DNA of 7,035 bases from Candidatus Latescibacterota bacterium (GTDB lineage: Bacteria > Latescibacterota > 4484-107 > B68-G9). The position numbers and the translations under genes were made by a program. The notes beneath the pieces were generated by a model. The model was given only the letters and a program-made list of their open reading frames with translations. It ran no database searches and was not told where the DNA came from. The stretch covers positions 1 to 7,035 of the forward strand of contig DTXA01000154.1 of NCBI GenBank assembly GCA_012962735.1, in the 5' to 3' direction. The first letter of the stretch is position 1. Every line of letters starts with the position of its first letter. Of the stretch, positions 1 through 6,233 are shown one piece after another.

Positions 1-1
1 C

Positions 2-415
2 GAGGACGGGCTGGACGTTTTAGCCGTGCGGGACCGCCTTCCGGGGTTTATCGGGAGGCTCAAGGATGCGGGAATCAGGGTGAGCATATTCAGCAAGTTG
101 GATCCGGAGCAAATACGGGCCGCGGCCGAGGTGGGGGCGGACAGAGTGGAGCTCTTCACCGGCCCTTACGCCCACGCCCGGCCTGGCCAGGAGCAGGAGA
201 GGGAGTTCGGAAGGCTCAGGGAAGCGGCCGAGCTTGCGGGGGAACTGGGCCTGGGGCTGAACGCCGGCCACGACCTGACCTTACACAACCTCCCTCGGGT
301 GGCCACCTTGCCGGGGCTTTTGGAGGTGAGTATAGGCCACGCCCTTATCTCCTATGCGGTCTTCGTGGGTCTGGAGAGGGCGGTGAGGGAATTCCTGAAG
401 GCCCTGGGACGGTAG
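2..415 (+). CDS. pdxJ: Pyridoxine 5'-phosphate synthase, C-terminal part (cut by left edge)
   Basis: PdxJ condenses 1-deoxy-D-xylulose 5-phosphate with 3-amino-2-oxopropyl phosphate to make pyridoxine 5'-phosphate, the last ring-forming step of DXP-dependent vitamin B6 synthesis in the cytosol. The reading frame is open from base 2, and the GTG at base 26 is internal, because the residues before it (EDGLDV) already match the family. About 137 residues of a usual 240 or so are present. Recognisable blocks are GIRVSIF, the VELFTGPYA phosphate/substrate loop, the LNAGHDL block carrying the conserved active-site histidine, and IGHALISYAVFVGL near the C-terminus. The loop has Phe where many family members have His (HTG); other aromatic variants such as YTG are known from memory, so this need not mean loss of activity. 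The gene converges on the - strand operon and is not part of it. Identification is secure; only the N-terminal half is missing. Confidence 0.95.
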   Translation, partial: EDGLDVLAVRDRLPGFIGRLKDAGIRVSIFSKLDPEQIRAAAEVGADRVELFTGPYAHARPGQEQEREFGRLREAAELAGELGLGLNAGHDLTLHNLPRVATLPGLLEVSIGHALISYAVFVGLERAVREFLKALGR

Positions 416-458
416 TTCGCCACAGATAAGGGGCACGGTATGTCGTACTCCTGTTTTG
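416..458. other. Convergent intergenic gap
   Basis: These 43 bases separate the stop codon of pdxJ (+) from that of the prenyl reductase (-). Two transcripts meet here, so a bidirectional terminator would be expected. I see no stem of more than about 3 base pairs followed by a T-run in either direction; the short T-run at 453-456 has no GC-rich stem before it. Transcription may end by Rho or run on into the opposing gene. Confidence 0.6.
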
Positions 459-1562
459 TCAAAATTGGGTCGAGGTGTAGCCCCCCAATCCCAGGGTGAG
501 GTGCCTCCAAATCCCCAAGTAGCTCCCGCGAAGGAAATTCCTCCGAAAGAGCCCCAGTTGGAAGACCCTGAAGGTCAAGCCGGGGAAGGCATATACCAAC
601 CCAAGATTCCGTGCCGCGTACAACTCCGGGGCCATCTTCCCCAACACCCTTCGGATGTAAGCATCCTCGAGGTCCCTCCTGGACAAGGCCTCCTTTAGGG
701 ACTCGGCAGCTAAAAGGCCGCTCCATATCCCTGTGTATATCCCTGCCCCGGTCAGTGGATTGGCGAAAGCCCCGGCATCCCCCACCAACAGCATCCTCCC
801 TCTGACCCAACGCCTCCTGGCCCCCCAGAGCGGGTAGGCCCATATCCTGACCTCCATCCGGACGGGGCCGGGAAGCCTGGACCTTAAGAAACCCTCTAAG
901 TGTTTCCGCACCCCCCGAAGCCCCAGACCTCCTATGCCGGCCGAGAGGTGGTCGGCCTTGGGGAAGACCCACCCGTACCCCCGGGGCACAGCCCCTATCT
1001 CCACGAAGGCCCGCCCCCTGCAGGCTTTAAGGAACTCATAGGGCATCCAAATTTCCGCCTCCGCGGTCGAGACCACCCTTCTGGGGTCCACGTCCCCTAC
1101 ATACCGGGCTACTATGCTCCCGGCGCCGTCCGCTCCCACTAAGAACTTACACCTGTATCGCCCCCGCTCGGTGAATACGAGGACCTCATTCCGTCCTTCG
1201 TCAAGGCGGACTGCCCGTTCCCCCTCTAGCACCTGGGCCCCGGCGGCCCGGGCCTTGGAAACCAGGAGGGCGTCGAGCCTGTCCCGCATCACGGTGTAGA
1301 GCACAGGCTCAGGGTACCGCCAGGTGGCACGGTCGGACCTCCAGATCCAGGTGACGGCCTGCACCTTTCCCTCGACCGCCTCCCCGACCCCGAACCCTAA
1401 AAGCCCCTCCACGGCCAGGGGGACGGCCCCGGCGCAGACCTTGGGGCGGGGCAGGCGTTCCTTCTCCAAGAGGAGGACCGAAAGGCCCTCCCGTGCCAGG
1501 AAATAGGCTGAGGCCGAGCCCGAGGGCCCGGCCCCCACCACTATTACGTCGTATTCCCTCAT
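459..1562 (-). CDS. Geranylgeranyl reductase family FAD-dependent oxidoreductase
   Basis: This 367-residue protein has the full set of marks of the geranylgeranyl reductase family. A Rossmann FAD-binding GAGPSG lies at residues 10-15, with the acidic ribose-binding end of the second strand near E33. CAG (43-45) follows the position of the family's conserved Cys. GADGAGS is at 143-149. The substrate-cavity signature YxWxFP-x7-GxG is exact at Y196 to G211. The second FAD motif, GDAGAFANPLTGAG, is at 261-274. Such enzymes saturate double bonds of polyprenyl chains: archaeal lipids, the phytyl tail of chlorophyll, or menaquinone side chains. In a bacterium without visible photosynthesis genes a quinone or polyprenyl substrate is the best inference, but it is not shown. 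The start is fixed because the FAD motif begins 10 residues in, yet there is no Shine-Dalgarno and the start lies in a small inverted repeat. It is the last gene of the operon, 17 bases after the four-helix membrane protein. Confidence 0.88.
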   Translation of the reverse strand: MREYDVIVVGAGPSGSASAYFLAREGLSVLLLEKERLPRPKVCAGAVPLAVEGLLGFGVGEAVEGKVQAVTWIWRSDRATWRYPEPVLYTVMRDRLDALLVSKARAAGAQVLEGERAVRLDEGRNEVLVFTERGRYRCKFLVGADGAGSIVARYVGDVDPRRVVSTAEAEIWMPYEFLKACRGRAFVEIGAVPRGYGWVFPKADHLSAGIGGLGLRGVRKHLEGFLRSRLPGPVRMEVRIWAYPLWGARRRWVRGRMLLVGDAGAFANPLTGAGIYTGIWSGLLAAESLKEALSRRDLEDAYIRRVLGKMAPELYAARNLGLVYAFPGLTFRVFQLGLFRRNFLRGSYLGIWRHLTLGLGGYTSTQF

Positions 1563-1574
1563 ATATAGGAGGGA
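1555..1574 (-). repeat. Inverted repeat straddling the prenyl reductase start codon
   Basis: In the mRNA sense, TCCCTC (1574-1569) and GAGGGA (1560-1555) form a perfect 6-bp stem around an 8-base loop. The AT of the ATG lies in the loop and its G is the first stem base. There is no GGAGG upstream of this ATG; the only purine-rich stretch is the downstream arm of the hairpin. The structure could limit initiation or simply be chance in GC-rich DNA. Confidence 0.45.
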
Positions 1575-1579
1575 CCCAG

Positions 1580-1924
1580 CTATAAGTGCTTAGCCCCTGC
1601 CCAGGGCACCACCAGGCATCCCCCGTACAGCAGCAGGGGAAGCCCGGAGCGCAGGTACGCCGCTCCCATCCCGTATCCCACGCCGAACGTCAGGAAGTCC
1701 AGGACGATCAACGCACCGGCGAAGCCCAGCCCAGCCTTGAGGCCGTGTCGGCGGGGGAGGTTCGGACTGCGGAACAGTCTTTTGGAAAAGATCCTGGCCG
1801 CTATCAGCCCCGCCATCAGGGCCACCCAACCGGACAGCGCTCCGGGCGGCATCCACAGGTGCAGGGCCACCATCAGGCACCAGATGGCCAGGCCGTACCC
1901 GGCGACCCTCAGCCAGAACCGCAT
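1580..1924 (-). CDS. Small four-helix membrane protein of unknown function
   Basis: This 114-residue protein is very hydrophobic and has no family I recognise. Four membrane segments can be drawn: about 6-25, 28-46, 65-88 and 94-111. The basic stretch between segments 2 and 3 (SKRLFRSPNLPRRHGLK, 47-63) and the basic N-terminus suggest, by the positive-inside rule, that both ends and the central loop face the cytoplasm. The frame is open far upstream (to about 2458), but the upstream part reads as Arg/Gly/Pro-rich shadow sequence over the TIM barrel gene. The ATG at 1924 gives a clean membrane protein and is preceded by GGGAG, though only 2 bases away. The gene overlaps the end of the TIM barrel gene by 16 bases and sits 17 bases before the prenyl reductase, so it is probably co-translated with both. 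A membrane partner for the reductase is possible, but this rests on position alone. Confidence 0.75.
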   Translation of the reverse strand: MRFWLRVAGYGLAIWCLMVALHLWMPPGALSGWVALMAGLIAARIFSKRLFRSPNLPRRHGLKAGLGFAGALIVLDFLTFGVGYGMGAAYLRSGLPLLLYGGCLVVPWAGAKHL

Positions 1925-2751
1925 AGCTCCCGATAGGTATGTTGGAGGAGCTGGGCATCGGCAGCCTGGTCCGGGCTCTCGCAGATCACCACCCCCCGCA
2001 CGCCGAGCCGACATAGGGCTTCCAGAACCTTTCCGTAGTGCAGGTCGGAGTCGGAAAGCATCAGGTGCTTGCGCTCCCCCTTTGAGGTGTAGGAGATGCC
2101 CGAGAGGTGGATGTGCAGGTCCTTTAGAGCCTCCCGGCCCAAGGCCTCCTCGACCCGGCGCAGGGCCTCGACGAACTCCTCGTATGAGTTGAACGCTCCG
2201 CCGCTCCTTGCGTGCAGGTGCGCGAGGTCTATGCAGGGTGCCAGGCCTTCCACCTCCGCACAGAGCCGCAGCACTTCCTCTAAGGACCCGAACTGGGAAG
2301 GCTTGCCCGTGGTCTCGGGCCTGAGGGTCACGGGATTGCCCTCCTCCCTCAGGATCCCCGCCACCTCCTCCACCTGGTCCTTGACCACCCGGTAGGCATC
2401 CTCCGGGTCCCTGCCCATGTAGGAGGCTGCATGGAACACCACGGAGCGCACCCCGCACAGGGCACCAGTCCTGGCAGCCTGAAGGATGTAATTCCTGCTC
2501 TTGGCCCTCTTCTCCTTGGTTTCGGCGTTCAAGTTGATGTAATAGGCGGCATGGGCCGTAAGCAACACACCCCGCCTCCGCGCGTGCTCCCCGAGGGACC
2601 GGGCCGCCTCCTCTCCCATCCTGGCACCCCGCACCCAGGCGAGCTCAATAGCGTCCAACCCCAGCTCCCGCACCCGATCCACCCCCGCCTCGCTGGAAGT
2701 GCCCCTGGCCCCCTTGGGCACGCCGGCCACGCCGAAGAGGAGCTCGCTCAC
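1909..2751 (-). CDS. Endonuclease IV-like TIM barrel protein
   Basis: This 280-residue protein belongs to the AP endonuclease 2 / xylose isomerase-like TIM barrel superfamily. Residues matching the metal ligands of E. coli endonuclease IV are visible: H67 (TAHAAYYINL), H107 (VFHAAS), E146 (RPETTG), D175 and H178 (IDLAH), H215 (HIHLSG), H229 (GERKHL) and E258 (ICESP). The counterpart of the D-R-H aspartate is not obvious; the region reads GERKH. From memory this GERKHL/ICESP form resembles a group seen in archaea and deep bacteria. Function could be abasic-site cleavage in DNA repair, or sugar isomerase/epimerase work, which the coupled dehydrogenase gene would favour. The GTG start at 2751 is chosen because it overlaps the upstream stop as GTGA, has GAGGAG 7 bases before it, and removes an Arg/Gly-rich extension that is shadow sequence. 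Length is close to that of endonuclease IV (about 285 residues). Confidence 0.85.
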   Translation of the reverse strand: MSELLFGVAGVPKGARGTSSEAGVDRVRELGLDAIELAWVRGARMGEEAARSLGEHARRRGVLLTAHAAYYINLNAETKEKRAKSRNYILQAARTGALCGVRSVVFHAASYMGRDPEDAYRVVKDQVEEVAGILREEGNPVTLRPETTGKPSQFGSLEEVLRLCAEVEGLAPCIDLAHLHARSGGAFNSYEEFVEALRRVEEALGREALKDLHIHLSGISYTSKGERKHLMLSDSDLHYGKVLEALCRLGVRGVVICESPDQAADAQLLQHTYRELCGSG

Positions 2752-3749
2752 AGCTCTTCTCCTCTCTCCACCCGCACGGGCCGGCCTCCTAGTTCTGCGG
2801 AGCGCCAGGCCGCCTCGGTCAGCTCTATGACCCTGAGGCCGCACTCGGGGGGCACCTGGACCTCGTCCCGGCCCAGGATCGCGTCCACGAAGTTTCTGTC
2901 GGGTGTAGATGCATCCGGCAGGCCCTGTGGTTCGAAGGATTCCCGCGATCCGAACCTATGGTACGAGAGCTTCCCGTTGCGGTAGTAGACCGCGCCCTTA
3001 GAACCGAAGAAGGTGATGTCCTCCCAGAAGCCCGAAGGGGCGTTGCCCACCACCGAAAAATTACCCAACGCCCCGTTGGAGAACTTCAGGGACAGGGCGG
3101 AGTTGATGTCTACCTCGACATCGAAGTGCTCTATATACGCGGATACTTCCTCCGCCGCCAGACCTGTGGTCCAAAGGATGATGTCCAAAAGGTGGCTGCC
3201 GGAGTCGTTGAGCTGGCCGCCTCCGGCGAGGGAAAGCTTCTGCCTCCATGTATCCTTTTGGCTCAGATACCAATTCTGAGCTTGTAGAGCTGAGACGAAC
3301 TGGATCTCCCCCAGCTCCCCGAAGCGGATGTAGTTGCGAAGGAAGCGAAAAGCCGGGGAGAAGTGACGCTGGTAGGAGATCATCAAGACCTTGCCGACCT
3401 CCTTCGCCTTGGCGATGACCTGTCTGGCGTGCTCGGAGGTGCACACCATCGGCTTTTCGGTGAGCACGTGAAGACCCCTTTCCAAGGAGGCCATGATCTG
3501 CTCGTAGTGGAGGGTATGGGGCGTCGAGATCTCCACCGCATCCAGTTCCACCTTCTCCAACATCTCTCGGTAATCAGGAAACTTGGACACTGCCTCAAGC
3601 CTGGGATCCAATCCAGTCGCCAGCTCCAGGGCCCTTGGACGCGGGTCAGCCAAAGCCACTACCTCCACGTCCGGGAACGTGAGCACCCGCTTTAAGTGTC
3701 CCCGGGCATTGCCGCCGCATCCGATAAAGCCCATCCTGACCTTTTCCAT
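2748..3749 (-). CDS. Gfo/Idh/MocA family NAD(P)-dependent oxidoreductase
   Basis: This 333-residue cytosolic dehydrogenase belongs to the family that oxidises or reduces sugars, inositols and their derivatives. The N-terminal Rossmann fold starts with MGFIGCGGNARGH (glycine loop 10-15), with an acidic end of the second strand at ALADPRP (33-38). EKP at 98-100 carries the family's conserved lysine. GGGQLNDSGSHLLD at 177-189 places D182 and H186 as the expected catalytic pair. The C-terminal half is the usual open beta-sheet domain, ending with the PECGLRVIELTEAAWRSAELGRPV-type helix region common to the family. Substrate cannot be read from sequence. The gene lies 30 bases after ychF and overlaps the TIM barrel gene by 4 bases (GTGA). 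Pairs of Gfo/Idh dehydrogenases with TIM-barrel isomerases are common in sugar and polyol pathways, so a shared carbohydrate substrate is a reasonable inference. No transporter or regulator is visible to support it. Confidence 0.92.
   Translation of the reverse strand: MEKVRMGFIGCGGNARGHLKRVLTFPDVEVVALADPRPRALELATGLDPRLEAVSKFPDYREMLEKVELDAVEISTPHTLHYEQIMASLERGLHVLTEKPMVCTSEHARQVIAKAKEVGKVLMISYQRHFSPAFRFLRNYIRFGELGEIQFVSALQAQNWYLSQKDTWRQKLSLAGGGQLNDSGSHLLDIILWTTGLAAEEVSAYIEHFDVEVDINSALSLKFSNGALGNFSVVGNAPSGFWEDITFFGSKGAVYYRNGKLSYHRFGSRESFEPQGLPDASTPDRNFVDAILGRDEVQVPPECGLRVIELTEAAWRSAELGGRPVRVERGEEL
2759..2764 (-). promoter_or_regulatory. Ribosome binding site of the TIM barrel gene
   Basis: GAGGAG on the - strand lies 7 bases before the GTG at 2751, inside the last codons of the oxidoreductase gene. 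It decides the start: the longer open frame, beginning at 2844, runs on top of conserved oxidoreductase sequence. The GTGA overlap then implies coupled translation. Confidence 0.75.
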
Positions 3750-3753
3750 CTCC

Positions 3754-3763
3754 CCTCCTCCCT
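3754..3763 (-). promoter_or_regulatory. Ribosome binding site of the oxidoreductase gene
   Basis: AGGGAGGAGG on the - strand holds two overlapping GGAGG cores, 4 and 7 bases before the ATG at 3749. It lies in the 30-base gap after ychF and is among the strongest ribosome binding sites in the window, which suggests independent efficient initiation on this gene. Confidence 0.75.
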
Positions 3764-3779
3764 GCGAGGTTTCGAAGGT

Positions 3780-4865
3780 TTACGCCCTGAAGTGGAACAC
3801 TATGACCTCACCGTCCTGAACCTCGTAATCCCTCCCCTCCGAACGCACCGCTCCCAGGCGGTGCAGCTCCGCCCAGGACCCAGTCCGGATAAGGTACTCC
3901 CAGGAGACGACCTCCGCCCGGATGAAGCCCTGCTCCATGTCGGAGTGAATTTCGCCCGCTGCCTCTTGGGCGCTGGTGCCCCTCGGTATCGGCCAGGCCC
4001 GGAGCTTATCGTGGACCGTTGTGTAAAATGTGATGAGGCCCAAAAGCCGGTAGGAAGCCCGCACCAAGCGGTTTACCCCTGGCTCTTCCAATCCCAGGTC
4101 CTCTAAGAAGGCCTTCCTTTCCTCGGGGTCCTCTAGCTCCATTATCTCCCCCTCCACCTTCGCGGAAATGGGCAGCACCTCTCCCTTTACAGCCTCCCTG
4201 AGCCTCTCCAATAGTTCACCCCCAGAGGGTTCATCCTCTCCCGTGTTGGCAATGTAGAACATTGGCTTGGCGGTGAGAAAGGAGAAGCCCTTGAGAACCC
4301 GTGTTTCCTCCGACGACACCTCCAAGGAGCGCACCGGGACCCCCCTTCCGAGGGCATCCCTGACCCTCCCCAAAAGCTCCAGTTCGGCCTTGGCTTCCCT
4401 GTCCCCGGAACGAACCGTCTTCTCACGGCGGGCGATGGCTCGCTCCGCGACTTCGAGGTCAGCTAATATTAACTCCGCCTCGACGACCTCCACGTCCCTC
4501 ACCGGATCCACGGCCCCATCCACGTGGGACACATTCGGATCCTGGAAGCACCTAACCACGTGCGCCAGAGCATCGGCCTCCCTGATGTGGGCAAGGAACT
4601 TGTTGCCCAAGCCCTCTCCTCTGCTTGCGCCCCGCACGAGCCCAGCTATGTCCACGAACGTCACCGTCGCAGGAGCGGTGGACTGAGGCTTGAGAACCTC
4701 ACGAAGTTTCGTAAGCCTCTCGTCGGGCACTTCCGCCACACCTATGTTCCTGTCCTTGGTGCAGAAGGGGTAATTGGAGACCTCAGCGCTCGTCATGGCC
4801 AGCGCGTTGAGGAGCGTGGTCTTTCCAACGTTCGGCAGTCCGATTATGCCTACCGAAAGCCCCAT
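3780..4865 (-). CDS. ychF: Ribosome-associated Obg-family ATPase YchF
   Basis: YchF (OLA1 in eukaryotes) is a conserved P-loop NTPase of the Obg branch that prefers ATP, binds ribosomes and affects translation and stress responses. At 361 residues it is full length. The G1 loop is GLPNVGKTT (9-17). G3 is DIAGLVRGASRGEGLGN (72-88), typical of Obg proteins. The base-specificity motif is N207-T-G-E210, the NxxE form that replaces NKxD in YchF and accounts for ATP preference. Charged helical sequence at about 125-175 is the coiled-coil insert. The C-terminal TGS domain runs from about 278 and ends in the diagnostic QAAGxIH-type and FIRAEV segments (here EAAGEIHSDM and GFIRAEVV) and YEVQDGEVIVFHF. 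Bacterial ychF is often next to pth; here it follows hprK by 59 bases and precedes a sugar-type dehydrogenase by 30. The start has GGGGGAG 6 bases upstream. Confidence 0.97.
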   Translation of the reverse strand: MGLSVGIIGLPNVGKTTLLNALAMTSAEVSNYPFCTKDRNIGVAEVPDERLTKLREVLKPQSTAPATVTFVDIAGLVRGASRGEGLGNKFLAHIREADALAHVVRCFQDPNVSHVDGAVDPVRDVEVVEAELILADLEVAERAIARREKTVRSGDREAKAELELLGRVRDALGRGVPVRSLEVSSEETRVLKGFSFLTAKPMFYIANTGEDEPSGGELLERLREAVKGEVLPISAKVEGEIMELEDPEERKAFLEDLGLEEPGVNRLVRASYRLLGLITFYTTVHDKLRAWPIPRGTSAQEAAGEIHSDMEQGFIRAEVVSWEYLIRTGSWAELHRLGAVRSEGRDYEVQDGEVIVFHFRA

Positions 4866-4871
4866 GTATAT

Positions 4872-4878
4872 CTCCCCC
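4872..4878 (-). promoter_or_regulatory. Ribosome binding site of ychF
   Basis: GGGGGAG on the - strand sits 6 bases before the ATG at 4865. The 59-base gap to hprK in which it lies has no convincing -35/-10 pair; it contains an 8-base palindrome (CGAGCTCG, 4891-4898) that is too short to call an operator. Confidence 0.6.
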
Positions 4879-4924
4879 TATCGCTCTGTGCGAGCTCGGA
4901 GACGAAGAGGCTCAGGAACTAAAG

Positions 4925-5905
4925 TCACCCTGCCTCGCCGGGGGACAGGCGTTCCTTGAGGGTCCGGCGTTCCTGGATAAACTGGATGAGGCGTTCGTTG
5001 AACTCCTCGACCGGGTGGATTCCGTGGACCTTAAGGAGGTAGTTCAGGGCGATCACCTCGGCGATGACGGTGATGTTCTTGCCGGGGTATATGGGCAGTA
5101 CTATCGAGGGGATCTCCACGTCTAAGATCGTGGTATAACGCTCCTCCAGGCCAATGCGCTCATAGTCGCCCACCTCGTTCCACTCCACAAGGTGCACCTC
5201 GACCTCGACCCGCTTCTGATTCCGCACCGCCTGGATGCCGAACATCCTCTGCACGTCCACGATCCCCACGCCCCTTATCTCCATATAGTGCTGCACCACC
5301 TCGTTGCCCATACCGACCAATACCCCCCTGGCCCTGCGGACGATCTTGACCACGTCGTCCGCCACGAGCCGGTGGCCCCGCTCCACCAGGTCCAGGGCCA
5401 CCTCGCTCTTTCCGATGCCGCTCTTCCCCACGAACAGCAGACCCACCCCGTACACGTCCACCAAGGAGCCGTGTACTACAGTCCAGGGGGAGAAGTAATC
5501 CTCTAAGTAGTAGCTGAACAAGTGAACGAACTTGGTGGTAGCGAAGTGGGTGACGAACAGAGGGATATCGTAGGCATCCGAAAGCTCCACCATCTCCGGG
5601 AAGGGATCGGCGTTGTTGGTGAGCACTACACAGGGAAGGTCGAACTGGTAGATCGTCTTCAGTGCCGTGTACCGCTTCCTCTTGGAGAGGCGGCCGAGGT
5701 AGAACATCTCGGTGTTGCCCAACATCTGCACCCGGTCGAAAGTGTAAAGGTCAACGAACCCGGCCAAGGCTAAGCCCGGGCGGTGGATCTCCCCGTTGTG
5801 GAGCACCCTGTCCAGGCCGCCGGCCCCGGCCTTAAGCTCCAAAGCCAGTTTCTCCCCGTACCCCTCGAGGAACTGGCCCACCGTAAGTCCTTTTCCGTAG
5901 TTCAT
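4925..5905 (-). CDS. hprK: HPr kinase/phosphorylase
   Basis: HprK phosphorylates and dephosphorylates a serine (Ser46) of the phosphocarrier HPr, linking metabolite levels to carbon-source control; in Gram-negative lineages it often works with an incomplete PTS. The 326-residue protein has both domains: the N-terminal HprK_N fold (about 1-130) and the catalytic C-terminal domain. H145 in VVHGSLVDVYGVG is the expected catalytic histidine. The Walker A loop GKSGIGKS is at 160-167, followed by E168. ADD (182-184) holds the paired aspartates, and MEIRGVGIVDV (208-218) is the family signature. PIYPGKNITVIAEV (271-284) aligns with the PGRN block, with K276 where Firmicute enzymes have arginine. The ATG overlaps the hpf stop as ATGA and lacks a good Shine-Dalgarno, so translation is probably coupled to hpf. 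Neither HPr (ptsH) nor enzyme I is in the window. The tail after about 310 is charged and probably helical. Confidence 0.96.
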   Translation of the reverse strand: MNYGKGLTVGQFLEGYGEKLALELKAGAGGLDRVLHNGEIHRPGLALAGFVDLYTFDRVQMLGNTEMFYLGRLSKRKRYTALKTIYQFDLPCVVLTNNADPFPEMVELSDAYDIPLFVTHFATTKFVHLFSYYLEDYFSPWTVVHGSLVDVYGVGLLFVGKSGIGKSEVALDLVERGHRLVADDVVKIVRRARGVLVGMGNEVVQHYMEIRGVGIVDVQRMFGIQAVRNQKRVEVEVHLVEWNEVGDYERIGLEERYTTILDVEIPSIVLPIYPGKNITVIAEVIALNYLLKVHGIHPVEEFNERLIQFIQERRTLKERLSPGEAG

Positions 5906-6201
5906 TGTCCCGGCCTGTGGTCCTTTAAGCGATTCCCCAGCCGTTTGAGCCGGGCCTCCACCTTCTCGAAGGCCCCATCCACGGAGAGGTACATATCGTG
6001 GGATTCGTGTATACCCCGCAGGACGTGGCCGTGGGCGTTCACCAATACCTCTACCACCTTGCGGTGTTTCTCAACGCTCATCACCACCTGGCAGTCCACG
6101 ATACACTCGTCGAAGCGCTCAAGCTTCTGAGCCTTCTTATCCACCAGCTGCTTCAGGGGGTCCGAAAGCTCGAAGTGTCGGGCTGTGATCTCCATACGCA
6201 T
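5902..6201 (-). CDS. hpf: Ribosome hibernation promoting factor, short form
   Basis: HPF/RaiA (formerly the sigma-54 modulation protein) binds the 30S decoding region and helps ribosomes enter an inactive state in starved or stationary cells. The 99 residues match the short form: a single beta-alpha-beta-beta-beta-alpha domain with no C-terminal dimerisation domain of the long (about 180-residue) form. Visible family features are the MEITARHFELSDPLKQLVDKK start, the basic loop EKHRKVVEV (44-52), the DMYLSVDGAFEKVEARL segment (69-85) and a basic C-terminal helix. The first ATG (6201) is chosen over the one two codons later because AAAGGAGG lies 5 bases before it. It overlaps hprK by 4 bases. 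Linkage of hpf and hprK is known from the rpoN-hpf-ptsN-hprK clusters of proteobacteria; here ptsN is absent between them, and a membrane protein gene lies upstream in place of rpoN. Confidence 0.95.
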   Translation of the reverse strand: MRMEITARHFELSDPLKQLVDKKAQKLERFDECIVDCQVVMSVEKHRKVVEVLVNAHGHVLRGIHESHDMYLSVDGAFEKVEARLKRLGNRLKDHRPGQ

Positions 6202-6206
6202 ATCGT

Positions 6207-6214
6207 CCTCCTTT
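6207..6214 (-). promoter_or_regulatory. Ribosome binding site of hpf
   Basis: AAAGGAGG on the - strand, 5 bases before the ATG at 6201, is a near-perfect anti-SD match. It fixes the hpf start. Downstream hprK has no comparable site, so this one may drive translation of both. An A/T-rich CATATAAA stretch overlaps it, but there is no -35 partner that I would trust. Confidence 0.8.
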
Positions 6215-6233
6215 ATATGCCCCTTCGCTCCGA

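Noticed and set aside
437..448. Possible terminator hairpin between the convergent genes
   Set aside because: Only a 3-bp GTA/TAC stem can form and no T-run follows it in either direction.
352..972. 206-codon open frame on the - strand across the end of pdxJ and the reductase
   Set aside because: It lies out of frame over the reductase, which has clear family motifs, and its own translation is Gly/Arg/Pro-rich with no recognisable domain: a GC-driven shadow.
1737..2192. 151-codon + strand open frame
   Set aside because: Antisense to the TIM barrel and membrane protein genes, with Arg/Pro-rich composition and no domain; a shadow of the real genes.
1925..2458. Upstream extension of the small membrane protein frame to about 292 residues
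   Set aside because: The extra 178 residues are low-complexity Gly/Arg/Pro sequence over the TIM barrel gene; hydrophobic, protein-like sequence starts only at the ATG at 1924.
2752..2844. Longer N-terminus for the TIM barrel protein starting at 2844
   Set aside because: The 31 extra residues are Arg/Gly-rich and overlap conserved oxidoreductase sequence; GTG at 2751 has a good ribosome binding site and a GTGA overlap.
4891..4898. Palindrome CGAGCTCG between hprK and ychF as a possible operator
   Set aside because: Eight bases with no spacer or flanking promoter is expected by chance in GC-rich DNA.
5192..5506. Histidine-rich 104-codon open frame on the + strand, suggestive of a metal-binding peptide
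   Set aside because: It is antisense to the catalytic core of HprK; the histidines arise from reversed GTG/ATG-type codons, and no ribosome binding site is seen before its start.
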